A stretch of DNA of 38,887 bases from Firmicutes bacterium HGW-Firmicutes-16 (GTDB taxonomy: Bacteria; Bacillota; Clostridia; Oscillospirales; Oscillospiraceae), in NCBI GenBank assembly GCA_002841545.1, contig PGZZ01000015.1, forward strand, positions 1-38,887, read 5' to 3'. Shown here piece after piece: positions 23,533-31,474 of this stretch. Both the position numbers and the translations under genes were made by a program. Each line of letters opens with the position of its first letter. Position 1 is the stretch's first letter. The notes beneath the pieces were generated by a model. The model did no database searches, was not told the origin of the DNA, and saw nothing but the letters and a program-made list of their open reading frames with translations.

Positions 23533-24003
23533 TCAGTCCATATCTTCTTTTCCGTCATCGACGTCATCAATAAATCCGTGATGTGCATCGCGTCGCAGCT
23601 CCTCAAGGGATGTTCCCGTTAGGTATTCAATCGAGCCCTGAGCCTTGCCGTCAAAGGTGTCTTTCATATATTCAATCAGCTCATCGTCTGCAATTCTGTC
23701 ATCGGATTCATTTTTGAAGTAATAGAATGCGTCCTGCAGCTCAAGTATAGTCGCCTCATAGTTCAGATTATGAATATACGGTGAGTCGCAGAAAGCGTAG
23801 ACGAGTTTTTTGAGGATTCCGGCCCCGAACTCAATCCGCCCCGTGTCTCTAAGGGTTTCAAAACGCTTTTGGACAAGATTTTGTATTTGATTTTCGGACA
23901 AAACCAGCCCATATTTTATGCTGAATTCATTGCATTCCGAAAGTTCGTGTACTTCCGCAAGCATTTGCGCCTTGACTGGCTCAAGAGAATAATCCTTTTC
24001 CAT
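23533..24003 (-). CDS. Uncharacterised protein, DUF6323-like
   Basis: This 156-residue acidic protein looks like the DUF6323 family, function unknown. It is helical, with a highly acidic C-terminus (DDVDDGKEDMD). The frame is open to a GTG at 24012 and has another ATG at 24009, but both lie in or beside the GAGG ribosome site that best fits the ATG at 24003. It is the first gene of a two-gene unit with the DUF6179-like gene. A weak promoter (TTGTAT-17-CATACT) lies about 25-50 nt upstream. Confidence 0.5.
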   Translation of the reverse strand: MEKDYSLEPVKAQMLAEVHELSECNEFSIKYGLVLSENQIQNLVQKRFETLRDTGRIEFGAGILKKLVYAFCDSPYIHNLNYEATILELQDAFYYFKNESDDRIADDELIEYMKDTFDGKAQGSIEYLTGTSLEELRRDAHHGFIDDVDDGKEDMD

Positions 24004-24171
24004 AAACATCACCTCATATTAGAGTATGTCCCCTAATTAGTTTGAATACAAGTCTTGTAATTTCTATCAATCTGTGGTAATATAAAATTGTAAATTAAGA
24101 GAAAAATTCGTGTTCTGCGGATTTTTCTCTTCTTTTTTATGTGAAACAAAAAATATTCTTGTGATATACTA

Positions 24172-24202
24172 TTGACATTGACGCTACGTAATAGTCTATC
24201 CT
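24172..24202 (+). promoter_or_regulatory. MerR-type promoter with 19-bp spacer
   Basis: A consensus TTGACA (24172-24177) and TATCCT (24197-24202) are 19 bases apart, the over-long spacing that MerR-family activators correct by twisting DNA. The spacer holds a short dyad (GAC...GTC). This suggests the regulator activates its own gene. Confidence 0.75.
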
Positions 24203-24221
24203 CAGATTTGGGAGGCGAAAA

Positions 24222-24983
24222 ATGGAATACACTGTGAATAAACTCGCCAAGCTGTCGGGCGTCACGACCCGCACCTTGCGGTATTATGATGAAATTGGTT
24301 TGCTCAAACCCGAAAGAACAAGCAGCAACGGCTACCGTATTTACGGGCAGTCTCAGGTTGACGCTCTCCAGCAAATCCTGTTTTACCGTGAACTTGGCTG
24401 TGGACTTGAGGAGATTCGAACAATAATCAAATCCCGTGATTTTGACATAAGCTCCGCGCTCCGGAGCCACCTTGCCTCCCTGCTTAAAAGAAAAACGCAG
24501 ATTGAAATCCTAATTGAAAATGTCAGAAAATCAATCGGCACACTGGAAGGAGAAACTATTATGACAGACAAGGAAAAATTTGAGGGCTTTAAGAAAAACC
24601 TTATTTCCGACAATGAAAAGGCCTACGGCAAAGAGGTCAGGGAAAAATTCGGCGACGAGACCGCAGATGCCTCAAACGCGAAGCTCGCCGGCATGAGTGA
24701 GGAGCAGTGGAAAATGCAGAAGGAGCTTGAGGAAAGATTCAGCGAAACGCTGAAAAACGCAATAAAGACCGACGAACCAGCCGGAGAGCTTTCCCAGAGA
24801 GCCTGTGATGAGCATAGACAGTGGCTCTGTATGTTCTGGAAGGACGGCGCTTACAGCAAGGAGACCCATCGCGGTTTAGCTGAAATGTATGTTGCGGACG
24901 AGCGCTTCAAAGCCTACTACGAAAAGATAGCGCCTGGTGCCGCGGAATTCTTTAAAAAAGCAATTGACATCTATTGCGGCTAA
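24222..24983 (+). CDS. MerR-family regulator with TipAS-type drug-binding domain
   Basis: The 253-residue protein has the MerR winged helix (YTVNKLAKLSGVTTRTLRYYDEIGLL), a dimerisation helix to about residue 110, and a C-terminal TipAS-like domain (LAGMSEEQWKM..., HRQWLCMFW..., GLAEMYVADERFKAYY). In TipAL this domain captures thiopeptide antibiotics and related peptides. The promoter has the 19-bp spacer expected for a MerR activator, so autoactivation is likely. An internal ATG after GGAG (about residue 113, ETIMTDKEKF) could make the TipAS domain alone, as happens in the TipA system. A bidirectional terminator follows. Confidence 0.9.
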   Translation: MEYTVNKLAKLSGVTTRTLRYYDEIGLLKPERTSSNGYRIYGQSQVDALQQILFYRELGCGLEEIRTIIKSRDFDISSALRSHLASLLKRKTQIEILIENVRKSIGTLEGETIMTDKEKFEGFKKNLISDNEKAYGKEVREKFGDETADASNAKLAGMSEEQWKMQKELEERFSETLKNAIKTDEPAGELSQRACDEHRQWLCMFWKDGAYSKETHRGLAEMYVADERFKAYYEKIAPGAAEFFKKAIDIYCG

Positions 24984-25000
24984 TTAAAACTTCTCACAAA

Positions 25001-25036
25001 AACGCAGGTAACGGCGAGCGCCGTCACCTGCGTTTA
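25001..25036. terminator. Bidirectional terminator
   Basis: A stem of about 14 bp with one mismatch (AACGCAGGT-ACGGC, loop GAGC) lies between the convergent MerR and flavodoxin genes. On the minus strand it is followed by five T. Confidence 0.8.
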
Positions 25037-25050
25037 TTTATGGAAAGACA

Positions 25051-25533
25051 TCAAAACTTGAGGCTCTCCGCCCATGCGGTCGCCCTCTTCGTGACCTCTT
25101 CTTTGTCCTGTTTTTGCGGTTCGGTAAAATTGATATCCCCGACAATTTCGTTGCCGACAAGCGCTTTTCTAAAATTGACAAGGCATTTTTCAACGTCTGG
25201 GCCGCCGCTGCACACAAGCAGAGCAACTTTTTTGCCTGCAAACTTATGCTTTTGTAAAAGCGTATTTATCGGCGATGCGAAGGTCGAAGCCCAGACAGGC
25301 GTTCCAAGCACGATGTTGTCGTAAGAGCTGAGATCGATGCTCGTATTCTTTAATTTTGGTGTGGCTTTGCAGACTGAACTCATGCCGCCTATAAAAAACT
25401 TTGCAAAGCCTTTAGTCGGAAAAGGTTTTACGGTCTCCAGCTTCAAAATATCAGCCCCAAGTTTTGTCGCAATGACTCCCGCAACAAGCTCCGTATATCC
25501 TTCCAGTGAATAGAATGCTACCAAGGTTTTCAT
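25051..25533 (-). CDS. Flavodoxin-like protein
   Basis: The 160-residue protein has the flavodoxin fold: an N-terminal phosphate loop (YSLEGYTELVA, a variant of the S/T-rich loop), the LGTPVWASTFASPI block that stacks on the FMN ring, and the VALLVCSGGPDVEK segment. It probably carries electrons or acts as an FMN-dependent reductase in the cytoplasm. It is a single gene, with AAAGGGG before the ATG and its own promoter at 25575-25603. Confidence 0.85.
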   Translation of the reverse strand: MKTLVAFYSLEGYTELVAGVIATKLGADILKLETVKPFPTKGFAKFFIGGMSSVCKATPKLKNTSIDLSSYDNIVLGTPVWASTFASPINTLLQKHKFAGKKVALLVCSGGPDVEKCLVNFRKALVGNEIVGDINFTEPQKQDKEEVTKRATAWAESLKF

Positions 25534-25574
25534 GATAAGTTCCCCTTTCCCTGTTTAAGTAATTCCTTAATAAT

Positions 25575-25603
25575 ACGATAATGCATAGCTCGCGATTAGT
25601 CAA
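25575..25603 (-). promoter_or_regulatory. Promoter of the flavodoxin gene
   Basis: TTGACT (25603-25598) and TATCGT (25580-25575) are 17 bases apart on the minus strand. Confidence 0.5.
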
Positions 25604-25772
25604 CCAAAACAGCGCTACTATTTTCCAATTGTTTCGGGTGTTCTTGAAAGCGCGGGCAATAGTGTATATAATTAGGAAAACCTTAATACTTTGTCCGGAA
25701 ATAAATCACAATCGGGCGTGTCTGCTATGGTAGAATAGCATGGTTAAAGTCCGCCTGAAAGGAGTTTGCGAT

Positions 25773-26468
25773 ATGATTAGCCGTATCCTTGTCGTTGACG
25801 ACGAGCGGGAAATCGCCGATTTGGTCGAGGTCTATCTGAAAAACGAGAATTTTGAGGTCTGCAAATGCTATTCCGCAAAAGAAGCGCTGAAATGCATTGA
25901 GGAGACGACTCTTGACCTTGCCATTCTGGATGTGATGCTTCCGGACGGCAACGGTTTGCACATCTGCCGGAGTATAAGGGAGAAGTACACCTTCCCTATC
26001 ATCATGCTGACCGCCAAGGAAGAGGAAACCGACAAGATTACGGGTTTGACTCTCGGTGCGGACGATTACATCACTAAGCCCTTTAAGCCGCTGGAGCTGG
26101 TTGCCAGAGTTAAGGCTCAGCTTCGCAGATACAAAAAATACAATACCGCCCCTACACAGGAGGAAGGACTTATAATTCACGCGGGACTTGTGATAGACGT
26201 CAACACGCACGAGTGTCTTCTGAATGAAAAGCAGCTTTCTCTTACTCCTACGGAGTTTTCGATCCTGCGTATTCTGTGCGAGCAAAAGGGTTCGCTCGTC
26301 AGCTCCGAACATCTCTTCCACGAGATTTGGGGCGACGAGTATTTCAGCAAATCAAACAACACCATAACTGTCCATATCCGTCATCTACGGGAAAAAATGA
26401 ATGATTCGGTTGAGAAGCCGAAGTATATCAAAACGGTATGGGGGGTAGGCTACAAAATTGAAAAATAA
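25773..26468 (+). CDS. VanR-like OmpR-family response regulator
   Basis: The 231-residue protein has a receiver domain with D9/D10 and the phosphorylated D53 (ILDVMLPDGNG), the lysine of ITKPFKPLEL, and a C-terminal winged helix (LSLTPTEFSILRIL, then NTITVHIRHLREKM and KTVWGVGYKIEK). The sequence resembles VanR regulators of vancomycin resistance clusters. I chose the ATG at 25773 behind GAAAGGAG; the frame extends to 25740 without support. It overlaps the sensor gene by 11 nt. No van ligase, dehydrogenase or dipeptidase genes are in the window. Its likely target is the downstream VanZ-carboxypeptidase fusion. Confidence 0.88.
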   Translation: MISRILVVDDEREIADLVEVYLKNENFEVCKCYSAKEALKCIEETTLDLAILDVMLPDGNGLHICRSIREKYTFPIIMLTAKEEETDKITGLTLGADDYITKPFKPLELVARVKAQLRRYKKYNTAPTQEEGLIIHAGLVIDVNTHECLLNEKQLSLTPTEFSILRILCEQKGSLVSSEHLFHEIWGDEYFSKSNNTITVHIRHLREKMNDSVEKPKYIKTVWGVGYKIEK

Positions 26469-27588
26469 CGTACTACGGTCAAAACCCTATGCGGCGCTTA
26501 TCCGCAAGATGTTCCTACAAACTTTAATAATCCTTGTCGCCGCAATACTTATTGTTTTGGTGCTTCGATCCGCCGGAAGAGGCTATGTCGGAAACGCTCT
26601 CACTCTGCTGATTTCAAAGCTCCGCGGAGTTAGTTGGGATGAGGCCCTCGGAACCTATCATTATTATATAAGAAACAACCTCGACACCATTATGGTTGCA
26701 ACGATAGTTGTTTTCTTCGTGGTGCTTATCCGTGTTGCTCTGACCTGGTTTACAAAATATTTTGACGAAATCATCTCTGGAGTAGATCTGCTTGCAGATG
26801 AGTCCCACAACAGGATAGCAATGAGTCCGGAACTCGGATTTGTTCAGGAAAAGCTCAACCAAGTGAAGGACACTCTGGCATGCCGCGCAAGGGAAGCGCA
26901 GGAGGCCGAGCAGCGAAAGAACGATCTTGTCGTCTATCTGGCACACGATATTAAAACTCCGCTCACTTCGGTAATCGGATACCTGACCCTGATTGACGAA
27001 ACATCTGATATGCCGGAGGAGCAGAAGGCCAAATATGTTCATATCACGCTGGATAAAGCTTTCAGGCTGGAAAGCCTGATAAATGAGTTTTTTGAAATTA
27101 CCCGCTATAATCTCCAGACTATACCACTGAAAAAGGAACGCATTGATTTATACTATATGCTGATTCAGATGGCCGACGAGGCCTATCCTCTGCTTTCCGC
27201 AAACGGTAAACAGGCAGCAATTCATGCCAACGAAAATATGTCGGTGTGGGGAGATTCGGACAAGCTGGCAAGAGTTTTCAACAACATCCTGAAAAACGCA
27301 ATTGCTTACGGCAATGCAGGAAGCACTATCGATATTTCGGCAGAGACACAGGGCAACGCCGTGCTCATTAGGTTCGAGAACGCCGGAACCATCCCACAGG
27401 AAAAGCTGGGCTCGATTTTTGAAAAATTCTACCGTCTGGATGACGCCCGTTCAACTGCTACTGGCGGAGCGGGACTGGGGCTTGCAATCGCAAAGGACAT
27501 CATCACTCTTCATGGCGGTTCGATTGGGGCTGAAATCCAAAACGGACGCACCGTTTTTACGATAACGCTGCCGAACAATCCTCAATAA
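26458..27588 (+). CDS. VanS-like sensor histidine kinase
   Basis: The 376-residue kinase has two membrane segments (about 18-35 and 79-96) around a short external loop, a HAMP-like linker, the phosphorylated H163 (LAHDIKTPLTS), the N box NNILKNA and a G box GGAGLGLAI. The layout and short sensor loop are those of VanS proteins. It uses a TTG start inside the end of the response regulator gene, an 11-nt overlap that couples the pair. The likely stimulus is a cell-wall-active antibiotic or wall damage; the sequence does not say which. Confidence 0.9.
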   Translation: MKNNVLRSKPYAALIRKMFLQTLIILVAAILIVLVLRSAGRGYVGNALTLLISKLRGVSWDEALGTYHYYIRNNLDTIMVATIVVFFVVLIRVALTWFTKYFDEIISGVDLLADESHNRIAMSPELGFVQEKLNQVKDTLACRAREAQEAEQRKNDLVVYLAHDIKTPLTSVIGYLTLIDETSDMPEEQKAKYVHITLDKAFRLESLINEFFEITRYNLQTIPLKKERIDLYYMLIQMADEAYPLLSANGKQAAIHANENMSVWGDSDKLARVFNNILKNAIAYGNAGSTIDISAETQGNAVLIRFENAGTIPQEKLGSIFEKFYRLDDARSTATGGAGLGLAIAKDIITLHGGSIGAEIQNGRTVFTITLPNNPQ

Positions 27589-27713
27589 TACCGAATCTAA
27601 ATAATATCTATATAAATTCTTAATAATTTAATAGCTGCGACTTAAAAAATGCCCTGATTCTTTTTGATACAATTATAACGCCATAAGAAAAAAGGCATCG
27701 GGAAAGGGTTACT

Positions 27714-29225
27714 ATGTTTTATTTAATTGACACTGTTTCGTATCTGCCTTGCGGTCTTGCCGCAAGTCTGCTATTTTTACTGATATATCATCTACGACTG
27801 AAGGCAGAAAACGGAAAGGGCTCACGGCTTCGCGGGTTCATGCTGCTCATCCTCGGATTATACCTAACGATTGTTTTCGCACTGACTGTATCTCCGATTT
27901 ACGGCTTTTCTCTGTCGAACATTGGAAGCAGCATCAATCTAAAGCCGTTTCAGGTGCTGGAGGACATGTCCGGAAACCCAACGAATTTCTGGGGAAATAT
28001 TTTTCTTTTCGTTCCGTTCGGACTGCTGCTCGTCCTTGTATCCAAGCGCTGCCAGTGGCTACATATAACGCTTCTTGCGGGCGCGGGACTATCGCTTTTT
28101 GTCGAGATTCTTCAGCTTTTCAGCACTAGAGGTGCCGATGTTGACGATGTTATTCTAAACACAGTAGGAACGTTTTGCGGTTATATACTCGGTAAGATAA
28201 TTCTCGGCCTCATTCCGCCGCTAAAGAGCAGGGTCGGCGTCTTAATGAACATAGACGGCCGATATTACAGAAAGCAAAAAGACGCCGGAAGTATCGCAGT
28301 CCTGTCTCTCTTTGTTCTGGTTTCTGTAACAATTACAGGCTTTGCGGCAAAATCAGGGTTCACAATATTGAATTCAAGCTCTGTTTTTGGAGTACAAACG
28401 CCGAACGAGCAGTCTCAGCCGGCCTATGCCGAAACGCCGCTCTCCGTCGATATCGTCGCGCGCAACGCACTTTTATGGGACTTGAGCTCAAATACGGTGC
28501 TGTTTGAGAAGGATAGTAAGACAGCGATTGCACCCGCCAGTACAACGAAAATGCTGACGGCGCTGACCGCCATGGACTTTTGCACGGAGGGCGTGCGCGT
28601 TCTTGTCGGAGAAGAAGTGCTTCGCATTGCGGAGGACTCCTCCAGAGCATGGCTTAGCCCCGGCTGCGAGCTGACTGTTCGGCAGCTTCTTGACGCGATG
28701 CTTTTGCCCTCCGGCAACGATGCGGCCTATGCCCTTGCCGTTTTTGCTGGCAGAAGAATTTGTGAAGATACGGACGCATCGGTTGACAAAGCTCTTGAGG
28801 CCTTTGTCGGGGCTATGAATCTCAAGTCCTCAGATGTGGGAGCCGAAAATTCAAACTTCGTTAACCCAGACGGCTATGATGCTGATGGTCAGTATACGAC
28901 GGCTTTCGACCTTGCCTGTATCGCTCGGGCTTTTATTAAATCGGACACCCTGAATTCTATTGCGTCCAGCAGCAGCATTTCCGATGTCTGGCTGAGCGGA
29001 CAGCCAGTTACCTATAATAACACCAATGCGCTGATTAACCCTGAAAGTCCCTACTATTATGAGTGTGCGGCGGGGCTGAAAACCGGTAGGAGCGAAAATG
29101 CCGGCTGCTGCCTCGTCTCAAGTGCCAATATAGGCGGTATAACCTATATTTGCGTTGTGATGGGCAGCACAGAAGAAGGCAGATGGCAGGATAGCCTCGC
29201 GCTTTTTAACGCCGCCCAGAGCTGA
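27714..29225 (+). CDS. Fusion of VanZ-like membrane domain and D,D-carboxypeptidase (S11)
   Basis: Residues 1 to about 165 are a VanZ-like domain with four or five membrane segments (INLKPFQ, GNIFLFVPFG, EILQLFSTRGADVDDVILNTVG). A further membrane segment near 200-220 leads to an extracellular penicillin-binding D-alanyl-D-alanine carboxypeptidase with all three S11 motifs: S276-TT-K279, S333-G-N and K456-T-G. It should trim the terminal D-Ala of wall precursors. VanZ gives low-level teicoplanin resistance, and VanY-type carboxypeptidases belong to van clusters, so this joins two accessory van functions in one chain. It follows the VanRS-like pair after 125 bp containing a TATAAC box without a good -35, as expected for an activated promoter. 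Confidence 0.88.
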   Translation: MFYLIDTVSYLPCGLAASLLFLLIYHLRLKAENGKGSRLRGFMLLILGLYLTIVFALTVSPIYGFSLSNIGSSINLKPFQVLEDMSGNPTNFWGNIFLFVPFGLLLVLVSKRCQWLHITLLAGAGLSLFVEILQLFSTRGADVDDVILNTVGTFCGYILGKIILGLIPPLKSRVGVLMNIDGRYYRKQKDAGSIAVLSLFVLVSVTITGFAAKSGFTILNSSSVFGVQTPNEQSQPAYAETPLSVDIVARNALLWDLSSNTVLFEKDSKTAIAPASTTKMLTALTAMDFCTEGVRVLVGEEVLRIAEDSSRAWLSPGCELTVRQLLDAMLLPSGNDAAYALAVFAGRRICEDTDASVDKALEAFVGAMNLKSSDVGAENSNFVNPDGYDADGQYTTAFDLACIARAFIKSDTLNSIASSSSISDVWLSGQPVTYNNTNALINPESPYYYECAAGLKTGRSENAGCCLVSSANIGGITYICVVMGSTEEGRWQDSLALFNAAQS

Positions 29226-29282
29226 CGTTTCGCAATAATCGTACTCGCCCGCTGTTTTGCATATATCAAAGGTGATTTTTTA

Positions 29283-29311
29283 TTGAATCCATATTATTCA
29301 TATGTTATAAT
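29283..29311 (+). promoter_or_regulatory. Promoter of the second Rrf2 gene
   Basis: TTGAAT (29283-29288) and a consensus TATAAT (29306-29311) are exactly 17 bases apart. Confidence 0.75.
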
Positions 29312-29341
29312 AATCGCATCGCGGTTATTATAACATATGAA
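29297..29341. promoter_or_regulatory. 17-bp-arm palindrome over the Rrf2 promoter
   Basis: Perfect arms 29297-29313 and 29325-29341, 11 bases apart, cover the -10 box and the transcription start. It may be an operator for the regulator itself, a 5' hairpin of the mRNA, or both. Confidence 0.7.
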
Positions 29342-29361
29342 CCGCCAATAGGGAGTAGCGT

Positions 29362-29781
29362 ATGAAAATATCAACCAGAGGGCGCTATGCCCTGCGTCTT
29401 ATGCTTGATCTCGCACTCAACGACAAAGATCAGTATATAACTATTAAAAGCATATCAGAGCGTCAAGAAATTTCGGGCAAATACCTTGAGCAAATTATAT
29501 CAGTCCTAAGCAGGGCGGGCTATGTCAAAAGCGTGCGCGGAGCTCAGGGGGGATATAAGCTCGCAAAACCCGCAGGAGAATATACGGTTGGTATGATACT
29601 GCGCCTTATTGAGGGCAATCTTGCGCCCGTAGCCTGTATGGAGGACGCACCAAACCAGTGCACCCGCTGCGAGCAATGTGCGACACTCAGCGTTTGGCAA
29701 AAAATTGACAACGCTGTCAGCGATGTTGTGGATAATATAACCCTTGCAGATCTTGTTGAAGAGCAGAAGGCCAAGCTTTGA
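29362..29781 (+). CDS. Second Rrf2-family regulator, IscR-like
   Basis: The 139-residue protein begins MKISTRGRYALRLMLDLA and has the winged helix ending in VRGAQGGYKLAKP. Cysteines in ACMEDAPNQCTRCEQCA fit an Fe-S-binding loop but with one or two more than in the paralogue at 14555. The two proteins are clearly related in sequence and length. This copy is alone, bounded by its promoter/palindrome and a strong terminator, so its targets other than itself are elsewhere. Its operator does not resemble the CCTAT/ATAGG sites of the other Rrf2 gene. Confidence 0.9.
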   Translation: MKISTRGRYALRLMLDLALNDKDQYITIKSISERQEISGKYLEQIISVLSRAGYVKSVRGAQGGYKLAKPAGEYTVGMILRLIEGNLAPVACMEDAPNQCTRCEQCATLSVWQKIDNAVSDVVDNITLADLVEEQKAKL

Positions 29782-29808
29782 TCGATTAAAAACATAAATT
29801 TTTCTAGT

Positions 29809-29838
29809 CGGACAAGCAAAAGCTTGTCCGATTTTTTT
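29809..29838 (+). terminator. Rho-independent terminator of the second Rrf2 gene
   Basis: A perfect 9-bp stem (CGGACAAGC, loop AAAA, GCTTGTCCG) is followed by A and seven T. Confidence 0.92.
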
Positions 29839-29863
29839 ATTTCATCTTTATCTCAATTGGGTA

Positions 29864-29880
29864 TTGACTACTGCGGTCAA
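29864..29880. promoter_or_regulatory. TetR operator 1
   Basis: TTGACTACTGCGGTCAA is a 17-bp dyad (TTGAC...GTCAA) covering the -35 box. It matches operator 2 at 12 of 17 positions, with the shared pattern TTGAC.A...CGGT.AA. Confidence 0.6.
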
Positions 29881-29892
29881 TAGCGTTATAAA
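29864..29892 (+). promoter_or_regulatory. Promoter of the TetR-ABC transporter operon
   Basis: TTGACT (29864-29869) and TATAAA (29887-29892) are exactly 17 bases apart. It is flanked by two related palindromes. Confidence 0.75.
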
Positions 29893-29896
29893 TATA

Positions 29897-29913
29897 TTGA
29901 CCAAGTCGGTTAA
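29897..29913. promoter_or_regulatory. TetR operator 2
   Basis: TTGACCAAGTCGGTTAA is a 17-bp dyad just after the -10 box. Its centre is 33 bp (about three helical turns) from that of operator 1, so two dimers could sit on the same face of the DNA. Confidence 0.6.
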
Positions 29914-29939
29914 AACGTGTGGAGGAAGAGTGTGGTTAT

Positions 29940-30569
29940 TTGATAGATAAATTCATGAACCTTGATGAAGAAAAGCGAGAGCGCATTATTAACGCTGCGC
30001 TGGAGGAGTTTGCAAAGAAGGGCTATGATAACGCCTCAACAAACGAGATAGTCAAAAGCGCGAACATCTCTAAGGGGCTACTATTTCACTATTTTGGTAG
30101 TAAAAAAGGGCTCTTCCTGTTCCTTGTCGATTATGTCATTAATATTTTTGTGGATGGTTTTTACAGCAGAATAAACTTTGACGAGACTGATATCCTAAAA
30201 AGATGGGGGCAAATAGCGCTCCTTAAAATTGAACTGATTCAAAAGCACCCTGATTTATATGGATTTCTCCTGACCTCGTTTTCTGACGACAGCAAAGAGA
30301 TCAAGAAGGATGTCGAAAACATTGATAAGAGCGTTGTAGTGGACGCCTATGAAAAACTTCTTGTTAACATTGATACTTCGGTTTTCAAAAACGATATGGA
30401 CGCAAAAAAAGTCATGGAAATCATCATTTGGGTAACGCAGGGGTTCGGCAACAGCATTATGGAAAAACTAAAAATGGATCCGAATTTTAAATCAACTTTT
30501 GACATGAGCTCCGCTGTTGCGGAGTTTGACGGATATATGAAGCTGCTTAGATGCGCATTTTATAAATAA
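29940..30569 (+). CDS. TetR/AcrR-family repressor
   Basis: The protein (209 residues from this start) has the TetR helix-turn-helix (RIINAALEEFAKKGYDNASTNEIVKSANISKGLLFHYFGSK split over residues about 10-50) and a helical ligand-binding domain. The frame opens at a GTG at 29919, but GGAGGAAG lies inside that frame, so I prefer the TTG at 29940; the ATG at 29955 is also possible. It is the first gene of an operon with one ABC ATPase and two permeases. Two matching dyads around the promoter suggest it represses its own operon until an exported compound binds. Confidence 0.9.
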   Translation: MIDKFMNLDEEKRERIINAALEEFAKKGYDNASTNEIVKSANISKGLLFHYFGSKKGLFLFLVDYVINIFVDGFYSRINFDETDILKRWGQIALLKIELIQKHPDLYGFLLTSFSDDSKEIKKDVENIDKSVVVDAYEKLLVNIDTSVFKNDMDAKKVMEIIIWVTQGFGNSIMEKLKMDPNFKSTFDMSSAVAEFDGYMKLLRCAFYK

Positions 30570-30587
30570 TTGAGGGAGGTCTTCAAA

Positions 30588-31469
30588 ATGAATGTTATCG
30601 AGATTGAAAAACTTACGAAAAATTACGGAAAATCACGAGGTATCATTGACGTCAACCTCACTATTGAACAGGGCGAGGTCTTTGGCTTTATCGGACCAAA
30701 CGGAGCCGGAAAATCGACAACTATTCGGACCCTCCTGGGGCTTATCCACCCTACGAGCGGCAGCGCAAAAATATTTGGCAAGAGCTGCTTTGACTCTCCT
30801 GAGGTGCGCCGAGAGGTCGGTTACCTTCCAAGCGAGGTATTTTACTATGACAACATGAGGGTCATCGACCTGCTCAAATATTCCGCCAGCTTTTATAAAA
30901 AAGACTGCACAAAACGGATTAATGAGCTTGCCGAAATCATGGATCTCGACTTAAACAAGAAGATTGACGACCTCTCCTTCGGTAACAAGAAGAAGGTTGG
31001 CATCGTTCAGGGGCTCCTGCATGAACCGAAATTAATCATATTGGACGAACCCACCAGCGGACTTGACCCGCTCATGCAGCAGAAATTCTTTGATCTCATT
31101 GCCGGGGAGAATAAAAAAGGAGCGACCGTGTTTTTCTCCTCTCATATCCTCGGCGAGGTTCAGAAAATGTGCAGCCGGGTTGCGCTTATAAAAGACGGCA
31201 GAATAATCAAGCTTGAAAAGATGAGCTCGCTTCAGGAGAACAGCTACAAAAGAATTAAACTTGAAACTAAGTCCGCTATGTATAAGGATGCTTTTAATAT
31301 CGATGGCATCAGCAAGTTGGAGCTCAAAGGAAATTCCGCGGACTTTATTTATAAAGGCAATATAAACTCTATTATTAGAAGAATCGGCGAATTTGAACTT
31401 GCCAACCTTACAATTGACGAACCAGATCTCGAGGAAATCTTCATGCATTATTATGCAAAGGAGGATTAA
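30588..31469 (+). CDS. ABC transporter ATP-binding protein
   Basis: The 293-residue ATPase has Walker A (GPNGAGKST), a Q-loop region, the signature variant LSFGNKKKVG, Walker B (LIILDEPTSGLDP) and the H-loop (FFSSHIL). A C-terminal extension of about 80 residues is typical of exporter ATPases of the ABC-2 class. The ATG at 30588 has GGGAGG before it; the frame to 30570 is not needed. It is followed 5 nt later by the first permease gene. It probably powers export of a drug, lipid or peptide whose identity is unknown. Confidence 0.93.
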   Translation: MNVIEIEKLTKNYGKSRGIIDVNLTIEQGEVFGFIGPNGAGKSTTIRTLLGLIHPTSGSAKIFGKSCFDSPEVRREVGYLPSEVFYYDNMRVIDLLKYSASFYKKDCTKRINELAEIMDLDLNKKIDDLSFGNKKKVGIVQGLLHEPKLIILDEPTSGLDPLMQQKFFDLIAGENKKGATVFFSSHILGEVQKMCSRVALIKDGRIIKLEKMSSLQENSYKRIKLETKSAMYKDAFNIDGISKLELKGNSADFIYKGNINSIIRRIGEFELANLTIDEPDLEEIFMHYYAKED

Positions 31470-31474
31470 TCGCT

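Noticed and set aside
25673-25740. A promoter directly before the VanR-like gene
   Set aside because: TAGAAT is present at about 25731 but no -35 at proper spacing could be found; an activated promoter is possible but not supported enough to list.
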